In this document: positions 47,983 through 59,817 of the stretch, in pieces
How positions within the stretch are numbered: position 1 is the stretch's first letter
Layout: every line of letters begins with the position of its first letter
NCBI GenBank assembly: GCA_963969595.1
Contig: OZ018412.1
Location: 17,486,501-17,550,500, forward strand
Direction: 5' to 3'
From: Neckera pumila
Taxonomy: Eukaryota > Streptophyta > Bryopsida > Hypnales > Neckeraceae
Length of the DNA stretch: 64,000 nucleotides
Notes under the pieces: generated by a model
Seen by the model: the letters and a program-made list of their open reading frames with translations, nothing else
Database searches by the model: none
What the model was told of the DNA's origin: nothing
Program-made: the position numbers and the translations under genes

Positions 47983-50649
47983 TAGCTTTCATTCTTTGGA
48001 GCAACCCCAAATAATTGCATTGTGTGTAGAGGTGAGTTGCAAATTATCGTTTGCAATGTAGCAAACAAAAGGCAGCATTAGCCACTTCTGCACTCTTTGC
48101 GGTTAACCCCTGAAGGACCATAAGGCCACCAAGTGGCTTCTACAACTACATTTGTAGAAAATTCAAAATATGAACTTCACTAACAGTCCGTGAACAACAA
48201 AGAGATCCTAGATGATCTTTTCCGATGAATCCATTGGTGCAATTTGATCAAGAAATAATTGTGCAATTTTTGGTGAATTTTGAGAATGGTGAATTTTTTC
48301 ACATCCTCATATATTTTTTTCTACATCTCAAAATGAGTTGAAAAGAATTACACATCAACATCATGATGATATATACCTGTGGAAAAATAATTAGAGTTTT
48401 TGGAGCACTTTTGAACATTCCAATTTGAACATTTTGATTTCAGTATATGTACAAAGCATTGCCTAACTGAACATCTTTCATCACTGTTGTCAACAAAGGC
48501 ATTTTTTTTTTAACAATTGTGCAATTTTGTTGATCTTTTTTCATATGAAATCTACATAATTTCTTTTTCATTTCAATGGTGGCAATTATCAAAATTATTC
48601 TACACAAATGAAGAATTATGCTTACTACAAGAGCTAAAGTAGTATGTTCTAAAAGTGGCCGTCTTCTTCAAATCACTCCTATAATTAGTTTTAGTATGGA
48701 TATGAGGTGGTCCTTAAGTCGACGTCTTTAGCCATTGAAAGGATCCAGGAAAAAGTGTTATTCATTGCAAGAGCTAATCATTCTCCTTGGTTGCCTCACA
48801 TCTCTTTACAAGTTGCAAGTGGGTGGATTTTGTGAGGCCTATGATTACAAATAGGTGCCTATGATACAAATTTTTGAAAATTCATAAATAATTCAATAAT
48901 GCTTGGAAAAATAAGAAACCAATTGTATTACATTCTTCCTTTGTTTTTCTTTCTCTGAGAAATTATCTAAAAATCTTTATGTCCATAGAAACCAATGAAG
49001 CAAAAAGTGGACTAGCCCTTAAATGGTTGTTTTTAAAGCAGACTACCTTATACCTGCTTTGGATTGCATTCTCTTAGAAATTGCATATAGTAAGGTATGA
49101 AGCCTTTTGTTGACCCTTTATTCACTATGCATTGTTACACTTATGGGATTTTCAATATTTTGTTAGCAAAAAGATAGCAAATTAAAGAATTTTTCACAGT
49201 GTGTGTTTCGGTCAACTCATTTTTGAAAAAACAAACAAACTTTATAAGTGGTCAAAGCAAAATCACACAACATACTTAGGAGAAATTGTTCTTGCCCTCT
49301 TGAATGCTAATGTAGCTTAATTTCTTAATTCCCTAAACAAGTCCCAATGACAATCCAAATGTGACTTCAAATTGTAGAATAATGAAAGAACCTTTTGCCA
49401 TGTATAGAAGCCTTTTCACATATGAAAAGATAATTGCAATTTTTACAACATTAGGATGCAATAGTGCGACTAGGACTAGGACTGGATCCCAATTGGTTTC
49501 AAGTTATAATAAGTACGTTTACTTTAGACATATTATTGACTACACACTTCAAGTTTTAAGTAAAATAGTATCAAATGATATAAACTTTTTACAAGTAATT
49601 CTAATTTTAAATTTGAGATTCTATAAGAAGACCTTTTGATTGAGATGGGCCACCGTTGAATTTTGGAGTATGCAAACTTGAATAAACTCCGATTTCAAAA
49701 AAAAAAAAAAAAGTATGCAAACCTTTAATCTAAGATTTTTGGAAGATAGAAAAAGAAGTAATGATGTGTATACACTCTTCATTGATGAATGAGTCTTCAC
49801 ACTCTTGATATCTTAATCCTTTATAAGTTGAATGGATTAAAAAATAATATTAATATTGTGATTCTCATGCATTTATTGACAAATTCCAAATTTTCATCTA
49901 ATGAACTTCCAATGACATGTGTATCCTCTTTTGTATTTATTGTTTGCTTTTGGGCAACATTTTCAGATGCCAATTTGGATTTCTCATACTTTTATTTATT
50001 TTATGAATTTGCTATTCATAAAACAGTTTTGAATAGCAAAATATTTTATTGAATAGCAATATATGTATTTTCCTTGAATAAGTGTTTTTGAAATTGAAAT
50101 TGCTATTGCTTTGATTCTTTCAATAAAAAATAGATATATAATATTATTTAAATGTTAATTATGTACTATTAGGATGATGCTTTTATAATCAAATCCTTGA
50201 CCATTTTTATTAGTCATGTACAATACAATGAAATTTGAGCTAGTCATAACCAAAAAATGCTATGCATAGAATAACAATTATGTACAAAATAAAAATTGTA
50301 CTTTTCAAGATTGATGGGCTTTAGGGTTAAATTTATAAAGACTCAATCATAAAGTCAAAATCTTTTTTTTCTTGACCATTAACAGGATCCAATAATTTTA
50401 TATTTAATACTTAAGCATAAGCCTTGTATTACTATGACTCTCAATTATGGATTACCTTGAGTAAATAATGTAATTGACAAATGTTGCTTACTGTTCTCTA
50501 ATTAATTGCTCAATGTATCCTTTTACAGTCAAACATTTCAAAATGTTTTGTCTCTACCTATTTGTTGTAGATAATGTCTAGACTTGCTTAACCCTTCATG
50601 GATCTTGACTTAGTCCAAATTTCCACAAAAAAAAGAAATAATTATCAAT

Positions 50650-51578
50650 TTAACCATTGAAGGACCATTTGTCTCCTCGGGGAACAATTTGGGTCCGGGC
50701 AGGTTCCTACTATCTCAATTTTAAGTGAGATTTTTTGAGATTTTTTGAGGTTGTGTATTTTTGCGAGAGCTTTGTAAATATATAATTTTATTTTAATTGA
50801 TGCCCGGAGCAAAAGCTATGGCTCAATAAGCAAAAATGGAGTTTGGCGAGCAACACAAAAAAATCACAAAGAATCAAAATAATTATTTTTCAATTTTTTT
50901 CTCAAATATTATATTTTTGTTTGTATGTGAAGCTTTGTTTCATTCAATTTGGACTAACAACGAGAAAGTTATGGACAATCTTAGTTTTTCGAGCAATCTA
51001 AGCATCTTCTTGAAAAAATAACTTGTAGAATTCATTTTTGAATGCAATTTTCAGAATTTTCCAAAAAAATTTATTAGGCAAGGTTAGATTTGTTTGCTAG
51101 AATAATTTCACCGTTGAGATTATTGTGATTCAATTCCATCTAAAAGCTAATAACAATTTAGTTTTTTCTTCCATCTTGAATCCACCACTACTTAACAATT
51201 TTTTAACGAGTAAAAATTAAGTGCTTTTTTTCCTAAATTCATTTTGTAGATTTTCAACTCAACCACCTAACATAAATAAGTAGAAAAACAGAATCTGTAG
51301 TGCAAAAAATTTGAACTAAAAAGATTCAAAGCCAAAAAATCTAGTCAAGCAAGGTGCAAAAAAACTTGTTTTCTTCAGTTTAAATGCATTTATCTTACAA
51401 TCTACATAATCAAAGTTTTTGAAATTTCTTCCACGTATCCATATACTAATGAAATATAAGATCTTATGGTTGGATATGCAAAAAAAAACAATTTTTTAAG
51501 TTCTTTTCTCTTTGCAATAGAAATGACAATTTTGAGTGGTTTTTGATAGGAAAATCGCCTTGATCCTGGAGGGGTTAA
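50650..51578 (-). repeat. TTAA-family element, 929 bp
   Basis: The left end TTAACCATTGAAGGACCATT and right end ATCCTGGAGGGGTTAA are decayed family termini. The interior follows the family in reverse order, for instance GATGCCCGGAGCAAAAGCTA and AATAGAAATGACAATTTTGA. There is no coding capacity. Confidence 0.7.
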
Positions 51579-51659
51579 AAGAATAAATTTAGTAGAAGAT
51601 CTACAATTGCAATTTGCAAATATTTATAGATATTAACCAACAAAGTCCCAAGAGTCCCC

Positions 51660-52525
51660 TCTACAAACTCTTAATAGTTGGAGTACATTCCTATGATCTC
51701 ATTTTTTGGCATGATTTTTTGAAAAACAATTTATGATGGAGAAATAGATAAGATTTCTAGAAATATAATTTTTGTTTCAACTGGTACATAGGAGCAAAAT
51801 TTATGACACACAAAGCTTAAATAGATGAAAATGGGTACCAAGAAAATTAAAAACTTGGAATCAAATTTTAATTTTCGAAAATAGGTTATATTTTAGTTTG
51901 TCTAGAAAGCTTGACTATTAGATGATTTAGTTTGTTCCATTTGGATAATTGATGAGAAAGTTAAATGATCACCTTGTTTTGAGGACTATCAGAGCATCTT
52001 CAAAAAAAATAGTGTAATGAATTTGATCTTTTGGTAAATTCTTCATTTAAAATAAATTCTAAAGGTTTAACTTTGATGTACGAACAATCTCACCATTGAG
52101 ATTAGTGTGTTTCAATTCCATCTTAGAGCTACTAACAATTTATTTTTCCTTCTATCTCATACCTACTTCTGTTATCCATTTTTTTAAAGAATGAAAATTA
52201 CAATATTATTTTTGAATTTATTGGCTTAGACTCTCAATTTAATTATTTATGATAAAAGAATTAAATGCAAATTTTTAAGGAAATGGAGGATTCACAGGCC
52301 TATAAATTAGTTTGCTAGTGTAATAAAAAAATGATGTTTTGTTGACTTTGAGTGCAAATATCTTGCAATCTATATGGTCAAAGTTTTTGAAACTTCTTCC
52401 ATATATTCTTGTACCTGTCTTTTGCAAGATCCTATGGTAGATATGAAAAAAAAAAATTTTAAGAAAAAAAATCTCTTTGCATTAGAAATGGCAATTTTGA
52501 GCAATTTTTGACAAAAGAAATCTAG
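51660..52525 (-). repeat. Degraded TTAA-family copy without clear ends
   Basis: Blocks such as AGAGCATCTTCAAAAAAAATAG and TTAGAAATGGCAATTTTGAGC occur in the same order as in the adjacent copy 50650-51578. The terminal motifs are eroded, so the limits are approximate. Confidence 0.55.
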
Positions 52526-53505
52526 GCTCACAAGAAATATATAACATTCTAATATAGAATGTTATGTGATTCTTGGTGATAGAATGTTCTAGAAATGGTG
52601 GTTTCAAAAAATAAATTTGAGTTATTTAGTATAGAAGTCATGTTTAAAGGGCTATATTTAAACAAAAAAAACAATTTTTGAGTTGAAACATACTTCAATC
52701 TACTCTTTGAGCTACTTTATATTTGTGAATAATAAGAAATTAATATAAGATTCTTAGAAAATTTCAATGCATGACAATGGGAATGTCTTGAGGCATGTCT
52801 AATAAATATGAAGCCTATCTAAAACAATTCACTTGGATGGTATACACTTAACACTTTAATATCAAAATACTTCTTTGATCTTTTGCACAAAGACAAATTA
52901 TTGCCAAAAGTCCTTTGTTCTCATTATCTTGAATAAAGAATTTGGAGTATTAAAAGATTAATAATGATATGTTGGTGACTATTTGTGATAATGACAAAAC
53001 TAAAATATTTGTTCCTATATTGTGGTATTTATCTAGACCACAAACTTTTGTGGTTTTAATATGCATGCAAGTGATGAGTTAGAAACTTCTTTATACATGT
53101 GCTACAAGCCTTTTTCATGAAAAAATTTGGAATGCCGCTCCAAATTTTTACTTCAAAAAACTTGCAATGACAAATTATGTATCACAAATGATTCAATTTC
53201 AAAATTTTGGATTTATATTTAGGATTGAAGAACTCAAATAAAAAGCGGATCTTTATATGCAAAGATTGGCCAAACTTTACCAAATACCATGCCCAAACTG
53301 AACACAAAAAAACAAGCTATAAACTACACTACACACAAGGCGGAGTTCAACTTGAAATTTAATGAAACCATCGCCTATGGATTTGTATTGTAGTCTATAT
53401 TGTAGATGTAAGTTTTATTTTTCAATAAACTCAAAATTTGAGGACAAGAAGCTCAAAAAACAAGATCAGTGACCACCAAATGGTCGCTTGGGTCCTTAGG
53501 GTTAA

Positions 53506-55007
53506 TGTGATGTATTTCAACAATGTGCACGTCCTGGGATTGTTGTGTTCTACTCTTGCTAGCCTTTCCCCATTCATAACCATGTTTGCATTTCAACCAT
53601 TTTTTCTTGCTTAACTTTGTGATTTTGGAACTTCTATGTCATCCATGCTTGACAGGAAGGAGTTGTTTTGGTTTTGTGACTTCAAATGTTCTTATTCACA
53701 AAGTGCAAGTGTATCTGAAACATATCTTATCATTCTTGAATTATAGTATGTGATGTACTATACAAAATTTGTGAAGTCTGACCATAAACCCAATTTTTTT
53801 TCCAACTGAAAGCAATTTCAAACTGTTCCTTTACTTCACATTTTTTGCAGATGTAAGCAGATTTGGGTTTTTTTCCTTACCAATTTTATTTTGACTCAAA
53901 GTAGGGTAAGGTTTATTCTCCTTCCTTGAATTTTTCAACTTGATATAGTTTATGATTTTATTACCTTTCCATTTTGGAGGGCTCCAGGTAGTTTAAGGTA
54001 TTTTTCCCTTTCCCATTTTTTTTGGCTCAAGCTAGTTTAAGTTTTTTTTTCCTTCCCAGTTCTTTAGGCTCAAGGTAGTTTACAAATCTTTTCCTTCACA
54101 TTTTTTTGGCTCAAGTAGTTTAAGGTTATTTTCCCTTCCCATTTTTTAGATTTTGGGTAGTTTACAATTTTTTCTCTATCCATTTCTTTTGGCTCAAGGT
54201 AGTTTAAGATTTTTTGTCCTTCCTATTTTGGGGACCCAATGGTAGTTTGTGACTTTTTTCCTTCCCATTTTTTTGGTGGCTTCAGATAGTTTTTGATTTC
54301 TACGCTTCCGAATTTATTCCGTGCCATTTGTTTCTGTCATTAATCTTGGTATTTGCCTTTTTCACTTTATTTTTTTTCTTTATAATGAAGTTTGGGTATT
54401 AAAGAATGCCCTTCCTTGCAAATTCAAAGTAATGATACGGAGACCTAAAATACCATAAATTCCAAAATTAGGTAATAATAGGGACCATTTAATTGGCCCG
54501 GGATACCTAAAAAACCCCCTAAAAAAACAACTTGGCTGCATGTGATATCCAAAGGTCCACATAGAGTGACCCACTTGTGTTTTTTGTATTAAACTTGAAT
54601 TTTTTTGGTTGCTTTTAGTTTAACCAGGAGATAAATATTACTCCAAAAATGAAGTTTTACTCTTTTTATGTACAAGTGAAAGCACTAACAAATTCTGTGA
54701 AGGTAGTTCAACCTGGAAAATTTGAAAGTTCTTTTCAATTCCAACACAATATGGAAATTTGCCCTTAAAAAATGATTGGTCATGAAAGACAACATTAACA
54801 ACCCAAAATAGGGAGGGATTAGATTTTTACATTTAAAGTAGAAACACCTTGAAAAAACGTTTTTTCTCTGTCCCACTATATCAAAGGTCAAATGACCAAA
54901 AGAAATCGATGAGATTATTAGCAAGTTCAAGAGAAATGCCATCCAAATGATTTCATAATTTTCCAACACTTGAATATGGAGTAATATTTTAGAAATTTTC
55001 AAAGTTG
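53506..55007. other. Intergenic DNA with an imperfect minisatellite
   Basis: Between about 53880 and 54310 roughly eight imperfect units of about 50 bp carry GGCTCAAGGTAGTTTAAG followed by a T/C-rich block (TTTTTCCTTCCCATTTT). The rest shows no gene or named element. Confidence 0.5.
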
Positions 55008-55277
55008 CACTATAAGAACCCCCCGTTTTAGGTGATGAGTCCTAATTTTTTATGATGGATTTTGAGGCGATGTCAATGTTGAGAACCCCAAATTTTTATA
55101 TCAGTAAAAATATACAACATAACATCAATATTGACAATCCAATGTTTTTATGTCAACATTGATGTTACATTGGACATTTTTGTTGACATAAAAATTTGGG
55201 GTTGTCAACATTGACATTACCTAAAATCCGTCATAAAAATTAGGGCTTGTCACTTAAAACGGGAGTTTCTTATGGTG
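55008..55277. repeat. Long-armed inverted repeat with CACTA-like ends
   Basis: The element starts CACTATAAGAA and ends TTCTTATGGTG. The two arms, each about 90 bp, are imperfect complements that include a GTTTTA block, AATTTTTTATGATGGAT, GATGTCAATGTTGA and CCCCAAATTTTTAT. The CACTA start fits an En/Spm-type MITE. A clean 3-bp target duplication is not visible, so the class is tentative. Confidence 0.6.
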
Positions 55278-56324
55278 ATTGAAAACATAAGGTAGTAGTC
55301 TATATTTAATTGGGAAGGCAATTACTGCCTCTTTTGAGGTGATAGTAAAATCATGTACAAATGCAATAGGGAGATAGTTAGAAAATAAACTTTGTACATG
55401 TGGCACACTGTAATTGGCCAGAAATGATTTTCATTTCCTTATATTGCATGAAACGTTTTACACAAAACACAAGAAGTGTTTCAACGATCAGAATTACACT
55501 ATTACACTAAAAGACTATTGTGTGCATTGCGGTCACCGTAAATTGTCCACTAATTCCACTTGAATATAAATAGGAGCAGATGCATGTTTTGCACTACCCT
55601 CACCATCACTCTCCACCAACTAGATAGGACTCGAGGTAGGACATGCAATTCCATCTTCAATATCATCCAGCACAATGACATTATCCACTAACTCCACTTG
55701 CTATTGTGCCTCATCCAAAACAATTCCTACAAGATTCCCAAGTTCATAGCAATAATCAATATTCTTTTCTTTGTAGAATAATATATTCAAGCATTGAAAA
55801 AATATAGTTATATTTATAAAATCCTGTATTCCTTCCTTATCCCAAAATGATCTTCTGGTTCTCTTTAATTTTATTGCAAATTAGTTTATTACTGCAGTTT
55901 CAAAAGGCCTAGAAAATTAAAAGTTTTAGGACAATAAGAATGCGTTGAAGTCTACTTATAGCTCAAAATGGGTTGAAATAAATAATGCTATTTTCATCAA
56001 AAAAATCCCAAACATATAGTCCAACCTAAAGATTGTTTTGAGATAGAGGAAGTATTTATTTTACTCAATTTCTATACCTTTTCAAGAGCTTCTTGAACTT
56101 CCATTACAACAAGTTTGAAGTTGTAATTGCTCACATATTGATCATTGGTAAGATATCAAAGAAGAAGATAATCTTCATGAGAATTCTGCAAATAAATTCA
56201 AAATCCATTTAAAATAGGATAGTCATTCTTTCATATTGATTAACAACTTTTTTGGGTCTATTTTTTTTCAATATTCATCTTTTTACAAGTATTGTTGGAG
56301 ATGTACAATGACACCACCCCATAA
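55278..56324. other. AT-rich intergenic DNA
   Basis: No gene, RNA gene or bounded repeat recognised. Confidence 0.4.
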
Positions 56325-56607
56325 CATTAGAGGAGATTCGGGCCTCTAAGAGACTACGAATTCCCGGATTATGGGAACTCTACAAGAATGCTGGGACGCT
56401 ACCAAATGGCCAGGCTGACATGGCCAAACGACTGCCACGTCAGATTTATTATTATTATTTTTTATTTTTTTACTATTCTTTTAACATTTTAACAACTTTC
56501 ACTTTTTTATTTTTTTTAATAATTTTTTTTTCTGACAACAGTGCACTATTTCTAGCTTTGGGAACAACCCTGAAATGGTCTTTCGGAGGCTCAGGTCTCC
56601 TCTAATG
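56325..56607. repeat. CATTA-family MITE
   Basis: 283 bp. The left end begins CATTAGAGGAGATTCGGGCC, mirrored at the right by GGTCTCCTCTAATG. The interior includes CTGCCACGTCAG and a T-rich tract. It is the sister of 11777-12064. Confidence 0.7.
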
Positions 56608-56876
56608 ACATGTTCTTTAGGTACTGTAATAAATTTAATAAAAAATTAAGTACTTTGATTCAATAACTCTTATAAATTTTAGTACATTCAATACATCAAA
56701 TATCAAGATGGTAACAATATGATTTAAACTAATCATCACTATTGTATAAAAAATAATTATCATTCATGTTTCATTAAAAAAAATTCTTGTCATTTCTACT
56801 TTTAAAATGCATTTCAAAATGTGAAGTTTAAATAACATTTTAAGTAACTTATATTTAAATTTGATTTTCAATTTTT

Positions 56877-57804
56877 TTAACCCCTAAAGGACCAAGGCCA
56901 TTTTTCTGCCCGAAACCTCTCAAAATTGCCATTTCTAGTGCAAAGAATAAAAAAATCTGAAAATTGTTTTTTTGCACATTCAACGGTAAGATCTTCTACC
57001 TAACTAGTATGACAACGTGTGGAAAAAATTTCAGAATTTTTGACCGCACAGATTGCAAGATATCTGCGTCTAAAGTGAAAAAACAAGATTTTCAGCACAT
57101 TGTGGGACTAGATTTTTTGACTTTGAACATTTTTAACTTAAAATTTTTGCACTATAGAGTTTTGAGCTTTAAATCTTTATAGTGGAGAATTGAGTTGAGA
57201 GTCTAGGAAAAAAAAAGAAATTCAAAAAAACTTAATTTTCATTCTTAAAAAAATTAATAAGTAGAAGATAGTACAAGATAGAAGGATATCTAAAATATTA
57301 ATATCTTTTAGATGGAATTAAAATGCACTAATTCCAATGGTGAGATTGTTCTAGCAAAAAAACAAAACCATGTGGAACCTTTATTTTTTGAAAAATTGGA
57401 AAAATTGCATTCCGAAATGAATCCTGTAAGTTATTTTTTTCAAGAAGATGCTCTAGTTGCCCAAAAACAAGATTGTCCATAACTTTCTCATAAAAAATCC
57501 AAATGAAATGAATCAAAGCTTCCCATATAGACAAAAATATAATCTATAAGGGAAAAAAATTAAATAAAAAAATTTAATTTTTTGCAAAAGTTTTTTGCTG
57601 CCCCCTCTCCCCTATTTTGAGCTTATTTGGGCATAACTTTTGTTCCCAGGCACCAATTGAAAAAAAAATTGTATTCCCACGAAGCTTATCATTTTTTCTA
57701 TCTTCCAAAAATGTTTCAAAAAATCACGACAAAAATTCAGCCCATAGGTACCTGCCCGAAACCCCATTTGTCCCCCAAACGGAGAATGGTCCTTTAGGGG
57801 TTAA
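56877..57804 (+). repeat. TTAA-family element, 928 bp, best-preserved copy
   Basis: Both ends are perfect 18-bp inverted repeats, TTAACCCCTAAAGGACCA at the left and TGGTCCTTTAGGGGTTAA at the right. If the outer TTAA is the target duplication, the element itself starts CCCCTAAAGGACCA, in keeping with the TTAA preference and CCC-type ends of piggyBac transposons. It is non-coding, like a MITE. I use it as the reference for the family orientation. Confidence 0.8.
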
Positions 57805-59617
57805 ACCTTGTTGTGGAGGTGTAGGAAGTATTTCTTTAACTTTCTTCCTTCCTATTAGAATTGCCAACTTCTCTGCTATTAACTTTTCCGCCGTGGTTGC
57901 AATGTAGCATTAATAAGTAAATTCAACTATGGCCTTTTAAACCTTCACAATTGATGATGTAGTTATTTAGGTATAATGTAAACCTTTTTTGAAACCTACA
58001 ATTATAATCAAAATTAATGAATTACTCTTAAGAAAATGAAATTGCATCAAACTAAAATGGAATTTTGCGAGGTGTGATCATTTTGTTGATAAACTTCATT
58101 GCCACCAAATAAGTCATAGGGCAGGCGCACGCAAATTCTAATAGCTTCTTTTTCAAGTCAAATTAAACCACATGGCTTTTCATTTCTTTTCGAATTGCAT
58201 ATTTATTGATTTTCCAAGGGTGGGTATTGTTTTCTTTTTGAATTACATGGTTGTTGATTTTTGAGAAGGGGTGTATTGTTTTCTTTTCAAATCACATGGC
58301 TGTTGTATATTTCAATTTTCATTTTTTTTTTCCCTCAAGTCAAATTTTATAGTTATTATTTTTTTTTTGAATTGCAAGGCTATTGATTTTTCAAAGGGAT
58401 TCTTGTTTTCTTTTCAAATGCATGCATTGTTCTTTTTTTAATTCACATTGCATGGCAGTTGAAGGTAGTCTTAGGTTTTTTATTCATATAATCAACGGCT
58501 ATTTGTTTTCCTCATCACAGAAGGGGGGCTTCACAAGGGTGTGCAAACACTTTTTGGTACATTAGTACATTTTCTATATTTAATACCAAACTCACCTTAA
58601 TTAAACCCCCTTGAAGAACAAAAATGTCTCAACTGTCGTTGGTTGCTTCAAAAACTCCTCACCTCTCATTGGTTGCATCTGAAAAATTGTGTTGGTTTTG
58701 ACTATAGAAAGTGTTTAGCCAAAATCTTTTTTAGGTCTTAGCAATATAGAATGTTGCTTTTAGGTGTTTCTACCTTATCTTCAATTAAGCGTGGGAAAAA
58801 ATCATAATCTACCCAATGTTTATTTTTAGGCATTTAAATGCCCCAAAGCCCCCAAAATAATTGGGAAGCACCAAGCCTTGAGGAAAAATTTGAAGAAAAA
58901 TTGGATGATGATGCCAAGTTGTTTCAATTAAAAAAAAATAACTAGGATGAAATTGCCAATTTCAAATAAAAATCACCCAAATATGTGGATGAAAAGTTAA
59001 TTCTATCCAAAATATAGATGAATACTAAAATATTTGGCCACATCATTTTCTTGTATGTTGCCACTTCAACACTTCTCAAAAAACAAAAACAAAAAGAAAC
59101 CCTGAATCTACCCCAACCCAAGGAAGGCTCGTAACTCTACTCTAGACCAGACCTTTTTTGGGGGCAAAATGGAGCCAAAAAGCACCATTTCTTAGTGAAA
59201 ATCTTTTATTTGCCAAAAAAAGTAATCTTTTTTCACCAAAAAATTTTCAATCCAATTTAAAATATGGATGAAATTGTCAAATTTGGATGAAAAAATGTAT
59301 GAATTTGATTGAAAAGTGTTTTATGATACAAAACATGGATGTACGAAGAAATAAAATGCTTTACCAAATTTTAAGTGATCGCCATCTTGGCACTTTTTCA
59401 AAAACCAAAAAAAATGCCCTGCGCTACACAAACTCCATGAATTAGGTCTTGGAGTTCACGTCTTCCATCCGAGTGATCTGGCAATCCGAAGCAGAAGCTG
59501 CCGTGATTTCTGATTGCTTCTCGCTGAATTGGCTTTGTGGGATTTCTCAGATTTTGCTTTCAATGTTTGCATATTGATCTGTTAGTCGCACTACTGCACT
59601 CTCTCCTTGGTTGGGGT
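57805..59617. other. AT-rich intergenic DNA with low-complexity repeat
   Basis: About 58170-58470 has three to four imperfect units of about 65 bp with GAATTGCATGG.TATTGATTTTTCAA-like blocks and TTGTTTTCTTTT. Otherwise nothing is recognised. The last part is the promoter of the NSRP1-like gene. Confidence 0.4.
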
Positions 59618-59619
59618 TT

Positions 59620-59763
59620 TCGATATGGTGCAAGAGTTGCTGTGAACACTTGTTGCGGCAGACTGGATTTCGGATTGTAAGAGCGTGTTGAAGGTTCTCG
59701 ATATGGTGCAAGAGTTGTTGTGAGCATTTGTTGCGGCAGACTGGATTTCGGATTGTAAGAGAA
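59620..59763 (+). repeat. 78-bp tandem duplication in the NSRP1-like 5' UTR region
   Basis: Two copies start TCGATATGGTGCAAGAGTTG at 59620 and 59698 and run through TGCGGCAGACTGGATTTCGG. A related single copy lies upstream of the F-box start (about 44898-44935: TCGATTTGGTGCAAGATTTG ... GGTTTCGGATTG). Both positions are just before start codons. Confidence 0.6.
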
Positions 59764-59817
59764 GGTTCTCGATTGTTGTACAATCGCTACGGTTGAACGT
59801 TTCCGGCGTTCTTCGTC

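Larger units (their letters stand above)
48103..53505. repeat. Possible 5.4-kb composite bounded by TTAA-family termini
   Basis: The left end reads TTAACCCCTGAAGGACCATA and the right end, inverted, TTAACCCTAAGGACCCAAG. The two ends share further diverged inward similarity (GGCCACC.AAGTGG against GCGACCATTTGGTGG). The interior is AT-rich with no transposase-like frame, and two further family copies lie inside (50650-51578 and about 51660-52525). It is either one larger related element with nested copies or two unrelated relict ends. Confidence 0.4.
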
